From: Cepaea nemoralis
Lineage: Eukaryota > Mollusca > Gastropoda > Stylommatophora > Helicidae
Direction of reading: 5' to 3'
DNA length: 64,000 bases
NCBI GenBank assembly: GCA_014155875.1
Contig: JACEFZ010028118.1
Location: 127,001-191,000, forward strand
Shown here: piece by piece, positions 1 through 11,705 of the stretch
How the letters are laid out: every line of letters begins with the position of its first letter
Numbering within the stretch: the stretch's first letter is position 1
Notes under the pieces: generated by a model
What the model was told of the DNA's origin: nothing
Database searches by the model: none
Seen by the model: the letters and a program-made list of their open reading frames with translations, nothing else
Translations under genes and position numbers: made by a program

Positions 1-1170
1 CTAAGTAGATTATTTCATTGAATTCGATTGATTTTCTATAAACTATAATTGTCTAAGAGCAAAAAAGGCATCTGTGCATTCTTTGTTTTTCCTAAATACA
101 GGCTATGTTTCGCTTATCTGGGGTTCTATAGTAGTTCGTAATCTTTTCACAAGAATTTTGCAAAATATTTTCCCAGTATGCCTCAACAGTGATATGCCTC
201 TGTATTGTGTGCAGTGTCTTTCGCTGCCTTTGTTTTCCCAAATTGATATAATAACGGCGTTTCCCCAGTCTCGTGGTGTATGTTGTTCTACTCAAACATG
301 GTTGAATAGTCTATGTAGCCATGATGTTCCTACTTCTCGTGCTGCTTTAATTAGTTCATTTGGTATTTCATCTTGTCCCGGTGAGTTGTTCAATGGGGCT
401 AATCTGATGGCTTCTATAAATATATCTTTTAGTATATATGTTTCTCGTTCTTAGGTGGCATCTGTGTCGGTTTCTTGAATTCCTGTGACATCTGATGGGA
501 TGATGAAAAGTTGTTCGAATTAGTGTTTTGATCTTATTAGGATTTATATTTGTTCAGTTATTGGTTCTCCATTTTCGCTATTAATTATTTCAGTTGGTTC
601 AAAGAGTTCTCCTCTAGTTCCCATTGCACTTATCTTTTTGTAGAAGTTTCTAGTTGCCTCCTTATAGATTGTATTTAGGGTTTCTCTATATTCCTCCCAG
701 CCGTTTTGTTTTTCTCTCTTCACTATTCTATTCACATGTCTTCTCGCTATTCTATATTCTATGTAATCGCATTCCTGTTTGCTCTCCGACTTCTTTTTAT
801 ATTTGTCCTTTTTGTCTTTTACAGCTTTCTTTACTTCTGCGCGCCACCAACTTCATATTTTCTTGATCCGTGTTTTGCGTTTTTCGTGGATCCACATGTT
901 ATTTTTGCAGTATTTATAATGCTTGATTTCAACATCTCCTATTCTTCTTCCACTGTCTTTCTTTCTATATGTAATTTTAAAAAGATTGCAGTTAGTTCTT
1001 TCTCATAATTTTTCCTCACTGCCTCGTATTTGAGAATTTTTAAGTTCACTGATTCGCATGGCATGTATTTTCCTGGTCTTTACTTTCTTATACTGATGGT
1101 TCTTATTGTGGCAATGACTGCTTTGTGGTCTGTGTTTATACCTAAGTTGGGCACTGTGGTATATATTTTC
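1..1170 (-). pseudogene. LINE fragment: endonuclease end to reverse transcriptase, runs off left edge
   Basis: Read on the minus strand from about 1170 downward. An endonuclease-domain ending (TDHKAV) lies near 1110-1130, followed by a long basic linker, a pre-RT stretch (FEPTEIINSENG, about 560-610) and RT segments NELIKAAREVG (about 330-365), YRGISLL (about 195-215) and FRKNKECTDAFFALRQL (about 50-105). These are the usual order for a non-LTR retrotransposon with an apurinic-like endonuclease. Several stop codons interrupt the frame, including one near 290-295 and one before 1100. It is a dead copy, and its RT continues past base 1. It differs from LINE-A at 5-10 kb. Confidence 0.8.
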
Positions 1171-1329
1171 GCAAGTCGTCAACGTCGCTGTGAATATTCC
1201 CCGCAATAACATTCAAGATTACCACCGCAACAGTGCTGGTTTGTTCCGCACTTCTAAAATCCTAAATTTACCATAACGGACTAATTTTCGACGTGATAGC
1301 CAAAAACTTGAACGGGGAAAAGCTAGTAT

Positions 1330-1625
1330 AAAAAACAGCAGCGACGGGTGCACAGGTCTCATTGTTATACCACAAACTTGTCGTCGCTAGAAGAAGGGCT
1401 ACTGTGAATGTGGGAATTGTTAACCTCGGAATCTCTACAAACGCAAGATAGAAAAGCAAGTCCAGAGAAAGAAGGACCAACAAACCAGCAGCCAGTGTAT
1501 TTGGAAACCCAACAAAATCTAGGACTAACATCTTGGTGTTGACATGTGGCGTTGGAGCCATTCAAAAGGAATGGCGGTAAACACAAATATATTCTATATT
1601 ACGCTAGTCAGATCCCCTTTTTCAA
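1330..1625 (+). pseudogene. Possible degraded start of a LINE endonuclease domain
   Basis: The plus strand reads VNVGIVNLG near 1400-1430, resembling the beginning of LINE endonuclease domains (a N-V-x-T-L type motif), then a charged stretch with stops. The minus strand has a 97-codon hydrophobic frame (1268-1561) that I do not recognise. Both readings are weak. The LINE interpretation rests on one short motif and on lying beside another LINE piece. Confidence 0.2.
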
Positions 1626-2120
1626 GAAGTTGGTAAGTGAATGTGTTGTAAACCACATGATTAGTCCTTAAGAAATTAATTTAGTAGAAAGTAAATATTA
1701 TATTCAGTTACCATAGTCATGGATACACTGTACATTAGGATAAACCACGGTGAGTTTCCTTTTCTCCCTGGTAAACAATTTATTTAATGTGTAAGCATTA
1801 GACCTAGGTTGTACAATTTATTTCTTAAGAAGTTAAAACTAAACCAGCATTGATTAAGAAGTTATTAACTTAAGATTTATGAAGCTAAGAATACTTAGTT
1901 CAGTAAAAAGAAACTATTTTACATGTGCCAACACTGGTAAGAGAAATTAGTGTAATGTGTAACAGAAAAGTACATGAGCACATGAGATGTAAATAGATTT
2001 CTATATGGATCATAATTTTGGTTGTTGGGTAAAAGCGCCCATATGGTGTGTCAAATGTATTTTCATTGTTGCTAACCATGTGGATTGAATATTTGTAAGC
2101 AACATAATAATGATTAATCA
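1626..2120. other. AT-rich stretch with no recognised feature
   Basis: No frame, terminal repeat or RNA-like box that I can support. The sequence is AT-rich and grades into the tandem repeats that follow. Confidence 0.5.
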
Positions 2121-2730
2121 ACCGCCTTGCAAGAATGGCTATGATTCATTATGAATGAATGTGGATTGGGTGTATCACATAATTCTATGTAATTGAGAAG
2201 GGCATGCATGTGGTGAGCCATGTGTAATTTCACTGTTGTTAAACATGCGAATTTATCATTATTGAGGTGTGCCTAATTCTCATCGATGCAAACATGAGTA
2301 TGATGTCTGATGACTGATGGTGGAATGAGTGAAGGTCCATTATGATTTCAGTGGGTGTGAATATATGAGTTTATCATTTGCAAATCACATAAATATGCCA
2401 CTTATCATACATGCAACTATAATTATAATTTCTGATGAATGACTGTGCTTTCAGTCAAGTCCCATTATGATTTCATTATTGTTGCATATATGAATTTATT
2501 TTCGTGTAAATCACACCAGGATGCCTAATTATCATACATGCCAATATGGTTATGATTTCTGATGAATGAACAATCTATGTAATTCTTGAGAGCATGCCTT
2601 TGGTGATTCATGTGTGATTTCATTATTGTTAAACATATGTGAATGTTTCATTTGTGAACCACATCAGTATGACTAATTATCATCCAGGAAAATAGAATGA
2701 TTTCTGATGAATGAGTATGAGTGAGATGAA
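2120..2730. repeat. Diverged tandem repeat, about 120-140 bp period
   Basis: Related units begin near 2221, 2341, 2464 and 2606. Each contains a phrase like ATGATTTCATTATTGTT, then TGAATTTATCATTTG, CAAATCACAT and ATTATCATACATGC, ending in TTTCTGATGAATGA. Units differ by many substitutions and small indels, so this is an old array. No coding frame is conserved across it. Confidence 0.7.
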
Positions 2731-2872
2731 GAGACATGCTGAGAGAGAGTATAAGCTAGCAATACATCTCATAATAGAAGGAAACTTTGATGTGTAATGT
2801 CCTGTCTATCAGAAGAGAACATGTTCGGCACAACCCATACACTAATTAAGAATGTAGTGCACTCCGACGCAT

Positions 2873-3110
2873 GGCACTACACTGTATTATATATCACTCA
2901 TGTTACCATCATCTGGTTTTGTGTCTTAAGCATGACACCACTCTGTATCACATATCACTCATGTAACAATCATAGGGTTCTGTGTCCTGAATGAAAGCAC
3001 TCTGTATTACATATCACTCATGTAACAATCATAGGGTTAAGTGTCGTTAATGACACCACTCTGTATTAAATATAACTCAGGTTACAAGCATCTAGTTTTG
3101 TGTGTCCTGA
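2873..3110. repeat. Tandem repeat of about 61 bp, four copies
   Basis: Four consecutive units share CACTCTGTATTACATAT, CACTCATGTAACAATCAT and TGTGTCCTGAATGA. The spacing is about 59-63 bp and units diverge by roughly 10-20 percent by eye. Confidence 0.8.
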
Positions 3111-3225
3111 ATGATGATGATTGTAATGATAATGATGATTGTAATGACTATGATGATTGTTATGAAACGATGACTGTAATAATACGGATGATGATGTTAA
3201 TGATATAATGATAATGATGGGAATG
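3110..3225. repeat. Imperfect (GAT)/(TGTAAT) simple repeat
   Basis: Degenerate mixture of GATGATTGTAATGAT-like words running directly out of the 61-bp array. Confidence 0.6.
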
Positions 3226-4566
3226 GTGCACTTATATAGTTTATAAGCAAATACTCATTGCAATGTGGAATGATTTTAAAATCCTTAATGTATGAGGCCC
3301 TCTTTCTTTAATGGAAGATGTAGAGAAAATAACTAGGTACTGAAGAGGATGATTAACGTAGTATCAAATCCCAAATCAATCAAGGTATTACTCAACTTGG
3401 AGACCATGATGACAGGCATAGATGAAGATGAAACTGCACATCTGCTAGTCTAAACCTTGAACACCTTATAATGGAAGATTGGATGGAGAGCAACCAATTC
3501 TATTGGTGATAACTCATTGCGAACACCAAGACCATCTGTCTCCTATGTATATTTTTCTCTAGGAACAAGATTCCTGTTATTGATTTCACTTGTTGTGTTC
3601 TTGGGAGTCTACATCGTTTTGTTTATAATGTCATATTGATGACATCATTAGATTCATGATTGATGCTGATATTTCAGACAGTGGCTAGTTACAGCTAGAT
3701 CCAGACCTGACATTGTGAATGTAACAGCTTGGCTGAATGTAGCATCTTGACTGGGTGAGGCAGCTGATATAGTGAGACCAAATACTACATGCAAGAAATT
3801 CCACTAAAGAGTTAGGACAGGTAACATAGAGAACTTAGTCTTGTGCCTGATGGTGGAGAACCAAGAGCCACTATCCTATTAATACCGGGAAAATCAGCCA
3901 TCTAAACAACAAGAAGATACATAATTTTAGAAAACTATTGATCACAGGGATCCAAGAACTCTAGAATAGAGCACCCTGATTGCATACCCAGTTTCAGACT
4001 TAATCTACCCCAAGTGAAGTTGGATAGTCACTAGCACTGAGGAACTGGACTATCATTGATGTCAATGAACGGAAAGGTCGAGGCATCAAGGTCATAGATA
4101 GTGATAATGAAATATATGTATGAAATTTGTTGTGAATTGAATTGATATTTTGTGACATGTGTGACCAAATATCTTCATTTCTGTATAATAAATTATGAAA
4201 ATAATGGTCATTTTCTCTTTTGAGAGTTTTCTTGTCGTAGTGAAATGGTTTTATTTAACAACCCTAGATTAATAATTATTTAGTTAGTAGAGGAGAGGCA
4301 AGGAACCACCAAAAAGATATTTTGGGTATTCAGAGAAAACACTTTTCAGTTATTTCCTTGATGTATTCCTCGGTTCTCCGAAACTCTATTTATGGTCTCA
4401 AGACTGAGCCAGTAACAGCTAAATTAATTATGACGGGCAGGATCACATTGAGTAAGAGGAACTTAGTATCCTTTCTTCATGTGGGGTTGTCCTAACAACT
4501 ATACAGCAGAGGAGGGCGAAATTGAAGATTTTTAGAGCACACTGCAAGACACAATACATAAGATTG
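3226..4566. other. AT-rich stretch with no recognised gene
   Basis: Short frames only. No splice-bounded coding stretch, terminal repeat or transposon motif that I can support. The last 120 bases run directly into an (AAT)n tract and could be the 3' end of an unidentified retroelement. Confidence 0.45.
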
Positions 4567-4568
4567 GT

Positions 4569-4569
4569 C

Positions 4570-4633
<64 letters not shown>

Positions 4634-4640
4634 CAACAAC
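4569..4640. repeat. (AAT)n microsatellite followed by (CAA)n
   Basis: About 20 AAT units and then four CAA units. It lies immediately 5' of the truncated LINE-A copy. Confidence 0.95.
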
Positions 4641-5149
4641 GGGATATTTTAATGCAACAGTTGGTACAGGAAGAGCTGAACATGAGAGACACGTTTTACG
4701 AAAATCTGGATTGGGAAACAGAAATGATGCAGATGACACATTAATTGAATTTTGCACAGAAAATGAATTAACGATAGCCAACACACTTTTTAAATAACAC
4801 ACAAGAACTCTTTACGTGGAAGTCCCTGGACAGTACTACCAAAAACCAGATAGATTATATTTTAATACACAGAAGATGGAGATCATGCATAACATAGGCA
4901 AACACCCGACGAAGTGCAGACTGTGATACAGATCATCAGTTATTAGAAGCAGATCTGAAATTAAAACTTAAAAAGCTTACCCGAGGACCAAGGTCACTTC
5001 GTTTTGATCTCACAAAAATACCAGATGCATACAATGTAGAAGTTAAGAATCGTTTTGGGGTCTTGATGTCTATACAGGAGGAATTGACACCTGATGAATT
5101 CGCAGCTCAAGCTAGAGATATTTTGATAACTACAGCGAATGATTTAATT

Positions 5150-7503
5150 CATTCATTCATTCAGTAGCATGTCCTTTGCAGAACCTCGCTCCCATAACAA
5201 CTATCCGGAAAGCTTCTCGATCACAAGCAAGATGTCCCGCGTCTGATACACCCATCTGGAGATCATCCGCCACATCCTGCACCCATCTTCTCTTTGGCCT
5301 TCCTTTTCCTCTCTTCCCAGGCATATACCCTTCCATTATTGTTCTCTCCAAACCTTTCGTGACGTTTCAAGTGACCAAAATACTTCAATTTTCTTTGTTT
5401 TATCGTCTTTAATAGCCATCCCTCCTCAATATTCAACTCTTGAAGTATGGATGCATTTGTTCTTTTCTTTACCCAAGATATTCTTAGAACTCGTCTATAA
5501 CATTTATATTCAAAGGCGTTTATGCGCTGTTCAGCTTGTTTAGTAAGTGTCCATGTCTCACAGGCGTATGTTGCAATGGGAAAGATGCATGCTCTTAAAA
5601 ATCTAATTTTTGTAGTTCTGTCTGTCCCACTCCATAATTTATTCATCTGTTTTAGTCTTTGAAGAGCAATGGATAGTCGCCGTTTAATTTCTTTCATTGT
5701 GTCACCGTTATTGGTAATCAATGACCCAAGATATTCAAAATTTTCCACCACCTCCAATTTTCCCCCATTAATGTATATTTCTTTCTCCATAGTAGTTTTA
5801 TCTGTATGCATTATCTTTGTTTTTGCTATGTTAAGATATAAGTTGTGATTTTCACTATTCAATTGGGTTGAGGCTATTAGGTTTTCTATGCCATTCTGTG
5901 TTGTGGATAGTAATACTGTATCATCAGCATATCGAATCTCTGGTATGTCATGACCGCCGATATTTAGGGCATCATATAGCTCCCTGTTTATATCATCTCT
6001 TACATTTCTCATTATATTTTCGGCGTACAGGTTAAACAAATAGGGTGACAGCACGCAGCCCTGACGGACTCCTTGCTTGATGTCAAACCAATCTGATGCC
6101 TCGCCATCTATTCTAACTGCTGCTTGTTGGTCTAGATAGAGCATTTTTATGAGTTGTACTACATGTGATGGAAAGCCCATAGTCCTCATGATTTCCCAAA
6201 GTTTCTGATGCTGTACACAGTCAAATGCCTTTGAATAATCCACAAAACATGAGTATAGGTTTACATTAAATTCTCTGCACTTCTCTATTATTAAACGCAT
6301 GTTGAATATGTGATCTCTTGTTCCTCTTCCTTGTCTAAATCCAGCTTGAACTACGTTAATCTCTTCTTCCATTTTCTTACTAAGTCTTCGCATTATGACT
6401 TTTAGTAGGATTTTACTTGCATGACTGATCAGGGCAACAGTTCTATAGTTGGTGCATAATTTCAGGTTGCCCTTTTTTGGTATTGGAATGAAGATAGTTC
6501 TCTTCCAATCTTTTGGACATATACCATATTTCCAAATCTTTGTACATAATGCATGATATATGTGTATGCTTTCTTCTCCTCCCGCTTTAATTAGTTCAGC
6601 TGGTATCTCATCACATCCAGGTGATTTACCATTCTTCAGGTGCTTTATAGCCCAAGCAATTTCATCTAATGAGGGTCCAGGTTCTGTCTCTGCTGTCGTT
6701 GGCTCATGTATCTCATTCATATCCTCACTGTCACTCATATCATACATTCCACTGCAGTACTCCTGCCATCTTTCTAGAATTTGTCTAGATTCTGTTAAGG
6801 TATTTCCCATCTTGTCACAGATAACATTCAATTGAGGTTGAACATTTCTTGTCAATAACTTCATTTCTTTGAACATTTCATAATCTCTTCCAGCCTTATG
6901 ATATTGCTCTATTCTGGTACAGCAATCTTGTATATATTGATTTTTGTCCTTTCTTGTGTTCTTTCTTATTTCTCGAGTTAAAGATTTATACTTCATCCTG
7001 TGGTTAATTGATTCATCTCCTTTCTGTTTCAGCTCCCTTCGTTGTTTTATTAATTCTAACGTGTCTAATGTAATCCATGGCTTAAGTTGCTTTTTCTTGG
7101 TCGGAATTAGATCTTTGGCTGCATTTATCAAGATATCTCTAGCTTGTACTGCCAGTTCATCAGGTGTCATTTCTTCTTGTACAGACATCAAGACTCCAAA
7201 GCGATTCCTAACTTCTATGTTGTATGCGTCTGGTATGTTTGTGAGATCAAAACGAAGTGGCCTTGGTCCTCGGGTAAGCTTTTTGAGTTTTAGTTTCAGA
7301 TCTGCTTCTAATAACTGATGATCTGTATCACAGTCTGCACTTCGTAGGGTTTTTGCAGATGTTATGCTTGATCTCCATCTTCTATGTATTAAAATATAAT
7401 CTATCTGATTTTTGGTAAAACTGTCTGGAGACTTCCATGTGAAGAGTCTTCTTGGATGTTGTTTAAAAAGTGTGTTGACTATCGTTAACTCATTTTCTGT
7501 GCA
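5150..7503 (-). mobile_element. LINE-A, inner copy inserted antisense into the outer copy
   Basis: A minus-strand copy of the same family. It is flanked by the 12-bp direct repeat AATGATTTAATT at 5138-5149 and 7504-7515, the signature of target-primed reverse transcription. On the minus strand it is 5' truncated inside the endonuclease domain at 7503 and ends with an (AATG)n tail at 5150-5161. It is far better preserved than its host copy, so it is younger. The tail sequence and the outer copy's tail at 10276-10312 agree. Confidence 0.95.
5157..7503 (-). CDS. LINE-A endonuclease C-terminus and reverse transcriptase, one frameshift
   Basis: The frame is open from the truncated 5' end through the end of the endonuclease domain (DTDHQLLEADL). 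It continues through a basic linker and the RT: NGKSPGCDEIPAELIK, AFDCV, QGVRQGCVLSP and the catalytic box RYADDTVLL (about 5935-5960), then the LINE-type thumb region with ACETWTLTKQAEQRI. The longest uninterrupted stretch is 5263-7191 (642 codons). A single-base frameshift near 5352-5360 separates it from the last 64 codons (5157-5351), which contain the R-G-K-G-R-P-K-R-R-W motif common at the end of such elements. The stop TGA lies inside the (TGAA)n tail, leaving no separate 3' UTR. The missing endonuclease N-terminus means it cannot be autonomous. Confidence 0.9.
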
Positions 7504-8393
7504 AATGATTTAATTACGACCAAGAAAAAACAACATAAGCCATGGATTACATCAGACACGTTAGAATTAATAAAACAAAGAAGGGAACTGAAACAGAAAG
7601 GAGGTGAATCCGACAACAGCAGGATGAAGTATAAATCTTTAACTCGAGAAATAAGAAAGAACACAAGAAAGGACAAAAATCAATATATACAAGATTTCTG
7701 TACCAGAATAGAGCAATATCTTAAGACTGGAAAAGATTACGAACTGTTCAAAGAAATGAAGTTATTGACAAGAAATGTTCAACCTCAATTGAATGTTATC
7801 TGTGACAAGATGGGAAATATCTTAGCAGAATCTAGACAAATTCTAGAAAGATGGCAGGACTACTGAAGTAGAATGTATGATATGAGTGACAGTGAGGATA
7901 TGAATGAGATACATGAGCCAACGACAGCAGAGACAGAACCTGAACCCTCATTAGATGAAATTGCATGGGCAATAAAGTAACTTAAGAATAGTAAATCACC
8001 TAGATGTGATAAGATGCCAGCTGAACTAATTAAAGCGGGAGGAGAAGAAAGCATACAAATCGATCATGCATTATGTAAACATATATGGAAAGGTGGTATG
8101 TGGCAAACAGATTGGAAGAGAACTATCTTCAAACAAAAATCTGCAATCATTCACCAACTAGGGAACTTTTGCCCTGATCAGTCATGCAGTAAAATTCTAT
8201 TAAAAATCATAATGAGAAGACTTCGTAAGTAAATGGAAGAAAAAATTAACGTTGTTGGTTCAAGCTGGATTTAGATAAGGAAGAGGACAAAAGATCACAT
8301 CCTCAACATGCATTTAATAATAGAGAAGTGCAGATAATTTAATGTAAAGCTATTCTCATGTTTTGTGGATTATTCAAAGGCATTTGACTGTGT

Positions 8394-9184
8394 CCTTCGA
8401 TCATGTACCATGCCGATAAGCGTGGGCCGGTCTTGTTTTGCCATCTCACTCGATCACCAGAGTGGTGGATCAGCTCCGTGTTCCAGTCTCGACTATGTCA
8501 CGTGGCCAAGCCATCCAGGTATTTGCTTCTAGGTCTTCCCCTTGGTCTCTTCCCTTCGATCTTGCCAGTCGTCACCAAGTTCTCTAATTCATTTCTTCTC
8601 ATAACATGCCCAAAAATATTTTGACTGTCAACGTCTAATGTCTCTAATCAGTTTACGATCTTCATTTTTTTTCTTGAAGGACTTGTTCATTGGTCTTTCT
8701 GTATGTCCATGGTATTCTTTGCATTTTCCTCAGAAAGCACATTTCTACAGCCATCAGATGTTTTTCAGCTTCATTGCTCATTGTCCATGCTTCATATCCA
8801 TACAAAAGTACAGGTTCTATGTAGCATTTCATCACTCCTTTTCTTGTCTTTTTAATTGGTCAATATGTTTTTCATCTTGCAAAAGGCTACCTTTGCAAAG
8901 GCAATTCTTGTTCTAATCTCTTCAAGGCATCTTCGGTCAGATGTTATGACTGTTCCGAGATAACTGTACCGATTCACTTGCTGAAGAATATTCCCATTTA
9001 CTTGTATACTACATTGTGGTATTTCCATCTTCCCAGTGACAACCATAATCTGTGTCTTCTTACTATTTAATTCTAACCCTAGGTGTTCACTGTGCAACAA
9101 CCGCATCTCTGTAAACAAGACTGTATCATCTGCATATCTAATGCTATTGGTGTATCTTCCCCCAATGTTAATTCCTTCTAAATC
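8394..9184 (-). mobile_element. LINE-B, 5'-truncated copy inserted in LINE-A
   Basis: Flanked by the 11-bp direct repeat TTTGACTGTGT (8383-8393 and 9185-9195), inside the AFDCV coding motif of the outer LINE-A copy. On the minus strand it starts within RT (GINIGGRYTNSIRYADDTVLF, 9100-9175, catalytic YADD intact) and continues through a YLGTVI thumb motif near 8950. It ends in a non-coding 3' region at 8394-8520 that recurs at 17452-17585, 16495-16640, 19550-19665 and 32700-32817. Stops occur downstream of 8852. Confidence 0.9.
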
Positions 9185-10459
9185 TTTGACTGTGTACAGC
9201 ATCAGAAACTTTGGGAAATCATGAGGAATATGGGCATTCCATCACATGTAGTACAACTCATAAAAATGTTCTATCTAGACCAACAAGCTGCTGTTAGAAT
9301 AGATGGCGAGACATTAGAGTGGTTTAAAATCAAGCAAAGATTCCGTCAGGGCTGTGTGCTAACCCGCTATTTGTTTAAACTGTACGTCGAATATATAATG
9401 AGACATGTCAGAGATGATATAAACAGGGAGCGATATGATGCCCTAAATAGCGGTAGTCATGACAAACCAGAGATTCGCTATGTTGATGATACAGTAGTTC
9501 TATCCACAACACAGCTTGGTGTAGAAAACCTAATAACCTCAACCGAACTGAATAGGGAAAATCACAACTTATATCTTAACATAGCAAAAAACAAAGAAAA
9601 TGCATACAGATAAAACTGCTATGGAGAACGAAATATATGTTAATGAGGGAAAAATTGGAGGTGGTGAAATTTCACATATCTTGGGTCATTGATTACCAAC
9701 AATGGTGACACAATGAAAGAAGTTAAAAGACGAATATCTTTTGCTCTTTAAAGACTAAATCAAAGGAATAAATTGTGGAGAGTGACAGATAGAACTACAC
9801 AAATTCGATTTTTTAAGAGCATGCATCTTTCACATTGCAACATACGCCTGTGAGACTTGGACGCTTACTAAACAAGCTGAGCAGCGCATAAATGCCTCTG
9901 AATATAAATGTTATAGACAAATTCTAAGAAATTCTTGGATAAAGAAAAGAACAAATGCATCCATACTTCAAGAGCTGATTACTTAAGAAAGTTGGCTATT
10001 AAAGACTTAAGTCACTTACAAAAATAAAAAGACGATAAAACAAAGAAAATTGAAATATTTTGTTCACTAGAAATGTCACGACAGTTTGGAGAGAATACAT
10101 ATGAGGGGCATATGCCTGGGAAGAGAGGAAGAGGAAAGCTAAAGAGAAGATGGGGCAGGAAGATGGGGCGGATGATCTCGAGATAGGTGTATCGGACGCG
10201 GGACATCTTGCTTATGATCGAGGGGTTTTCCGGAAAGTTGTTATAGGAGCAAGATTCTGCAAAGGACATGCTACTAAATGAATGAATGAATGAATGAATG
10301 CATGAATGAATGCACACGAGAATGGGTGGTCAGCCTTCCCTTCACCTTCGCAGCTGATGAGCGAAGTGTCATAATCTCTTCCGACCTTGCGCATGACATT
10401 ATCAGCGCAGTATGCTATCAACTCCGCTGAAGCGTAGGCTCTAAGTGAATGAGCTCATA

Positions 10460-10607
10460 CAGGGTGTTTGTAAAATCTCACTACACTTTTATTGTAGAAC
10501 AGCCATTTGCTTGGAGAATATGTGTCCCGTTTGCAAAACGGAAAACATACTCTCCAACAAACAGCTGTTCTACATACAAAGTGTAGTGCATCTTTACAAA
10601 CACCCTG
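10460..10607. mobile_element. Palindromic MITE with TA target duplication
   Basis: A 148-bp element that is almost one long inverted repeat. It begins CAGGGTGTTTGTAAA and ends with the complement, with arms of about 65-70 bp and a short centre. It is flanked by TA on both sides (10458-10459, 10608-10609), as expected for Tc1/mariner-type MITEs. The terminal CAGGGTG is shared with the mariner element at 41010-41973, but the following bases differ, so a common source is only suggested. Confidence 0.85.
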
Positions 10608-10609
10608 TA

Positions 10610-11481
10610 TTATTGATTTGCACACACACGTATGCTAAACCACGAGTGTGAATAATAATTTTAAAAAAAACCAGAAAAGTCACTACGTCGGCTAATTAAC
10701 GTATCTTAAACACGAATCATTAGTATCTAAAGATATCACACAACCCCTCTGTTCTATTGGGCAGTGAGATCACATACCTACACGTCTCTGAAAAGGGCGA
10801 AACACGAAAGATCCCGCGTGGAGGTGAAATATCCCATGCAATTGGAAATCGCACTGGGCAGGCCATAAAACCGCAAAATATTAGGAATATTAAAGCTACC
10901 AGCTGGAAGATAGAGCCCATTAACCAGGGTGGAATCTATCTAGAGGAAGCAAATCTGACACATAAACTCACGCCGAAATCGGACACGGCGACTTCAGTGG
11001 TGCATCACTAGGAGTGGCGTACTCCTCTAGAAAAGAATAACGGAAAATTAACAGAAGAAGACAGAACATGTTGTGTCTAACGAAGTATAATTAGCAGTTT
11101 TCACTCACAGATTTCAACGGAAATTAACATCCCTTGCCGACCCAACATCCATACAGTTGACAAAATGTGTCAGTTTTCAGAAGCACAGAATCCACAGCCG
11201 TAAATCAGCTTGACTGTCGACTATAGAAATCCACAGCCGAACTTGAAATCCGTCCAAAGTTGAGACACTCAATCAGCCTATTGGTTCGAGATTGCCAGTC
11301 TGTTTACTTACCCTGTGTGAAGTTGGGGGTCAAATGTCACGAACTGTGGTTACGGAATTTCTGAAATTTGGAGAAATGATTTGACAGTTGGGACAATGTG
11401 AGCTGTTGTATTCGTTGTATTCATTGTGTGATCCTTGTTTATGCCTTCATTTCAAGACATGGCCTGCCTACGGGCTTGTCA
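10610..11481. other. Stretch with no recognised gene
   Basis: One plus-strand frame of 84 codons (10757-11011) has no motif I recognise and no splice or promoter context. I would not annotate it as a gene. Confidence 0.4.
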
Positions 11482-11705
11482 GCCTACCTACCTACCTACC
11501 TACCTACCTACCTACCTACCTACCTACTTACCTACCTACCTATCTACCTACCTACCTACCTATCTACCTGCGTGCCTGCCTGCCTGCCTTCCTAAATACC
11601 TACCTACCTACTTACTTACCTGCCTATCTACCTACTAACCTGCTTACCTACCTACCTACCTACCTATCTACCTGCCTGCCTGCCTACCTACCTAAATACC
11701 TACCG
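11482..11705. repeat. (CTAC)n/(CTGC)n microsatellite, left part
   Basis: Tetranucleotide array of CTAC with CTGC, CTTA and CTAT variants. It is interrupted by the G-rich unit at 11706-13048 and resumes at 13049. Confidence 0.95.

Larger units (their letters stand above)
4641..10312 (+). mobile_element. LINE-A, outer copy (plus strand), broken into three pieces by two insertions
   Basis: The copy is in three collinear pieces: 4641-5149, 7504-8393 and 9185-10312. It starts inside the endonuclease domain (GYFNATVG where functional copies have GDFNA) and continues through DTDHQLL near 4930. The linker resumes at 7516 and RT at 7990-8393 and 9196-9600, where the catalytic box reads YVDD. The C-terminus has a WTLTKQAEQRINA motif near 9860, and the copy ends in an (AATG)n tail at 10276-10312. 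Stops and frameshifts are numerous, for example after QDY at 7863. Removing the insertions at 5150-7503 and 8394-9184 makes the domains continuous. About 2.5 kb of this element remains, and it is 5' truncated. Confidence 0.9.

Noticed and set aside
1268..1561. A 97-codon hydrophobic protein on the minus strand
   Set aside because: Hydrophobic composition could be chance; the opposite strand hints at a degraded LINE and there is no gene context.
10757..11011. An 84-codon protein gene
   Set aside because: No recognised motif, no promoter, no splice pattern, no neighbouring exons.
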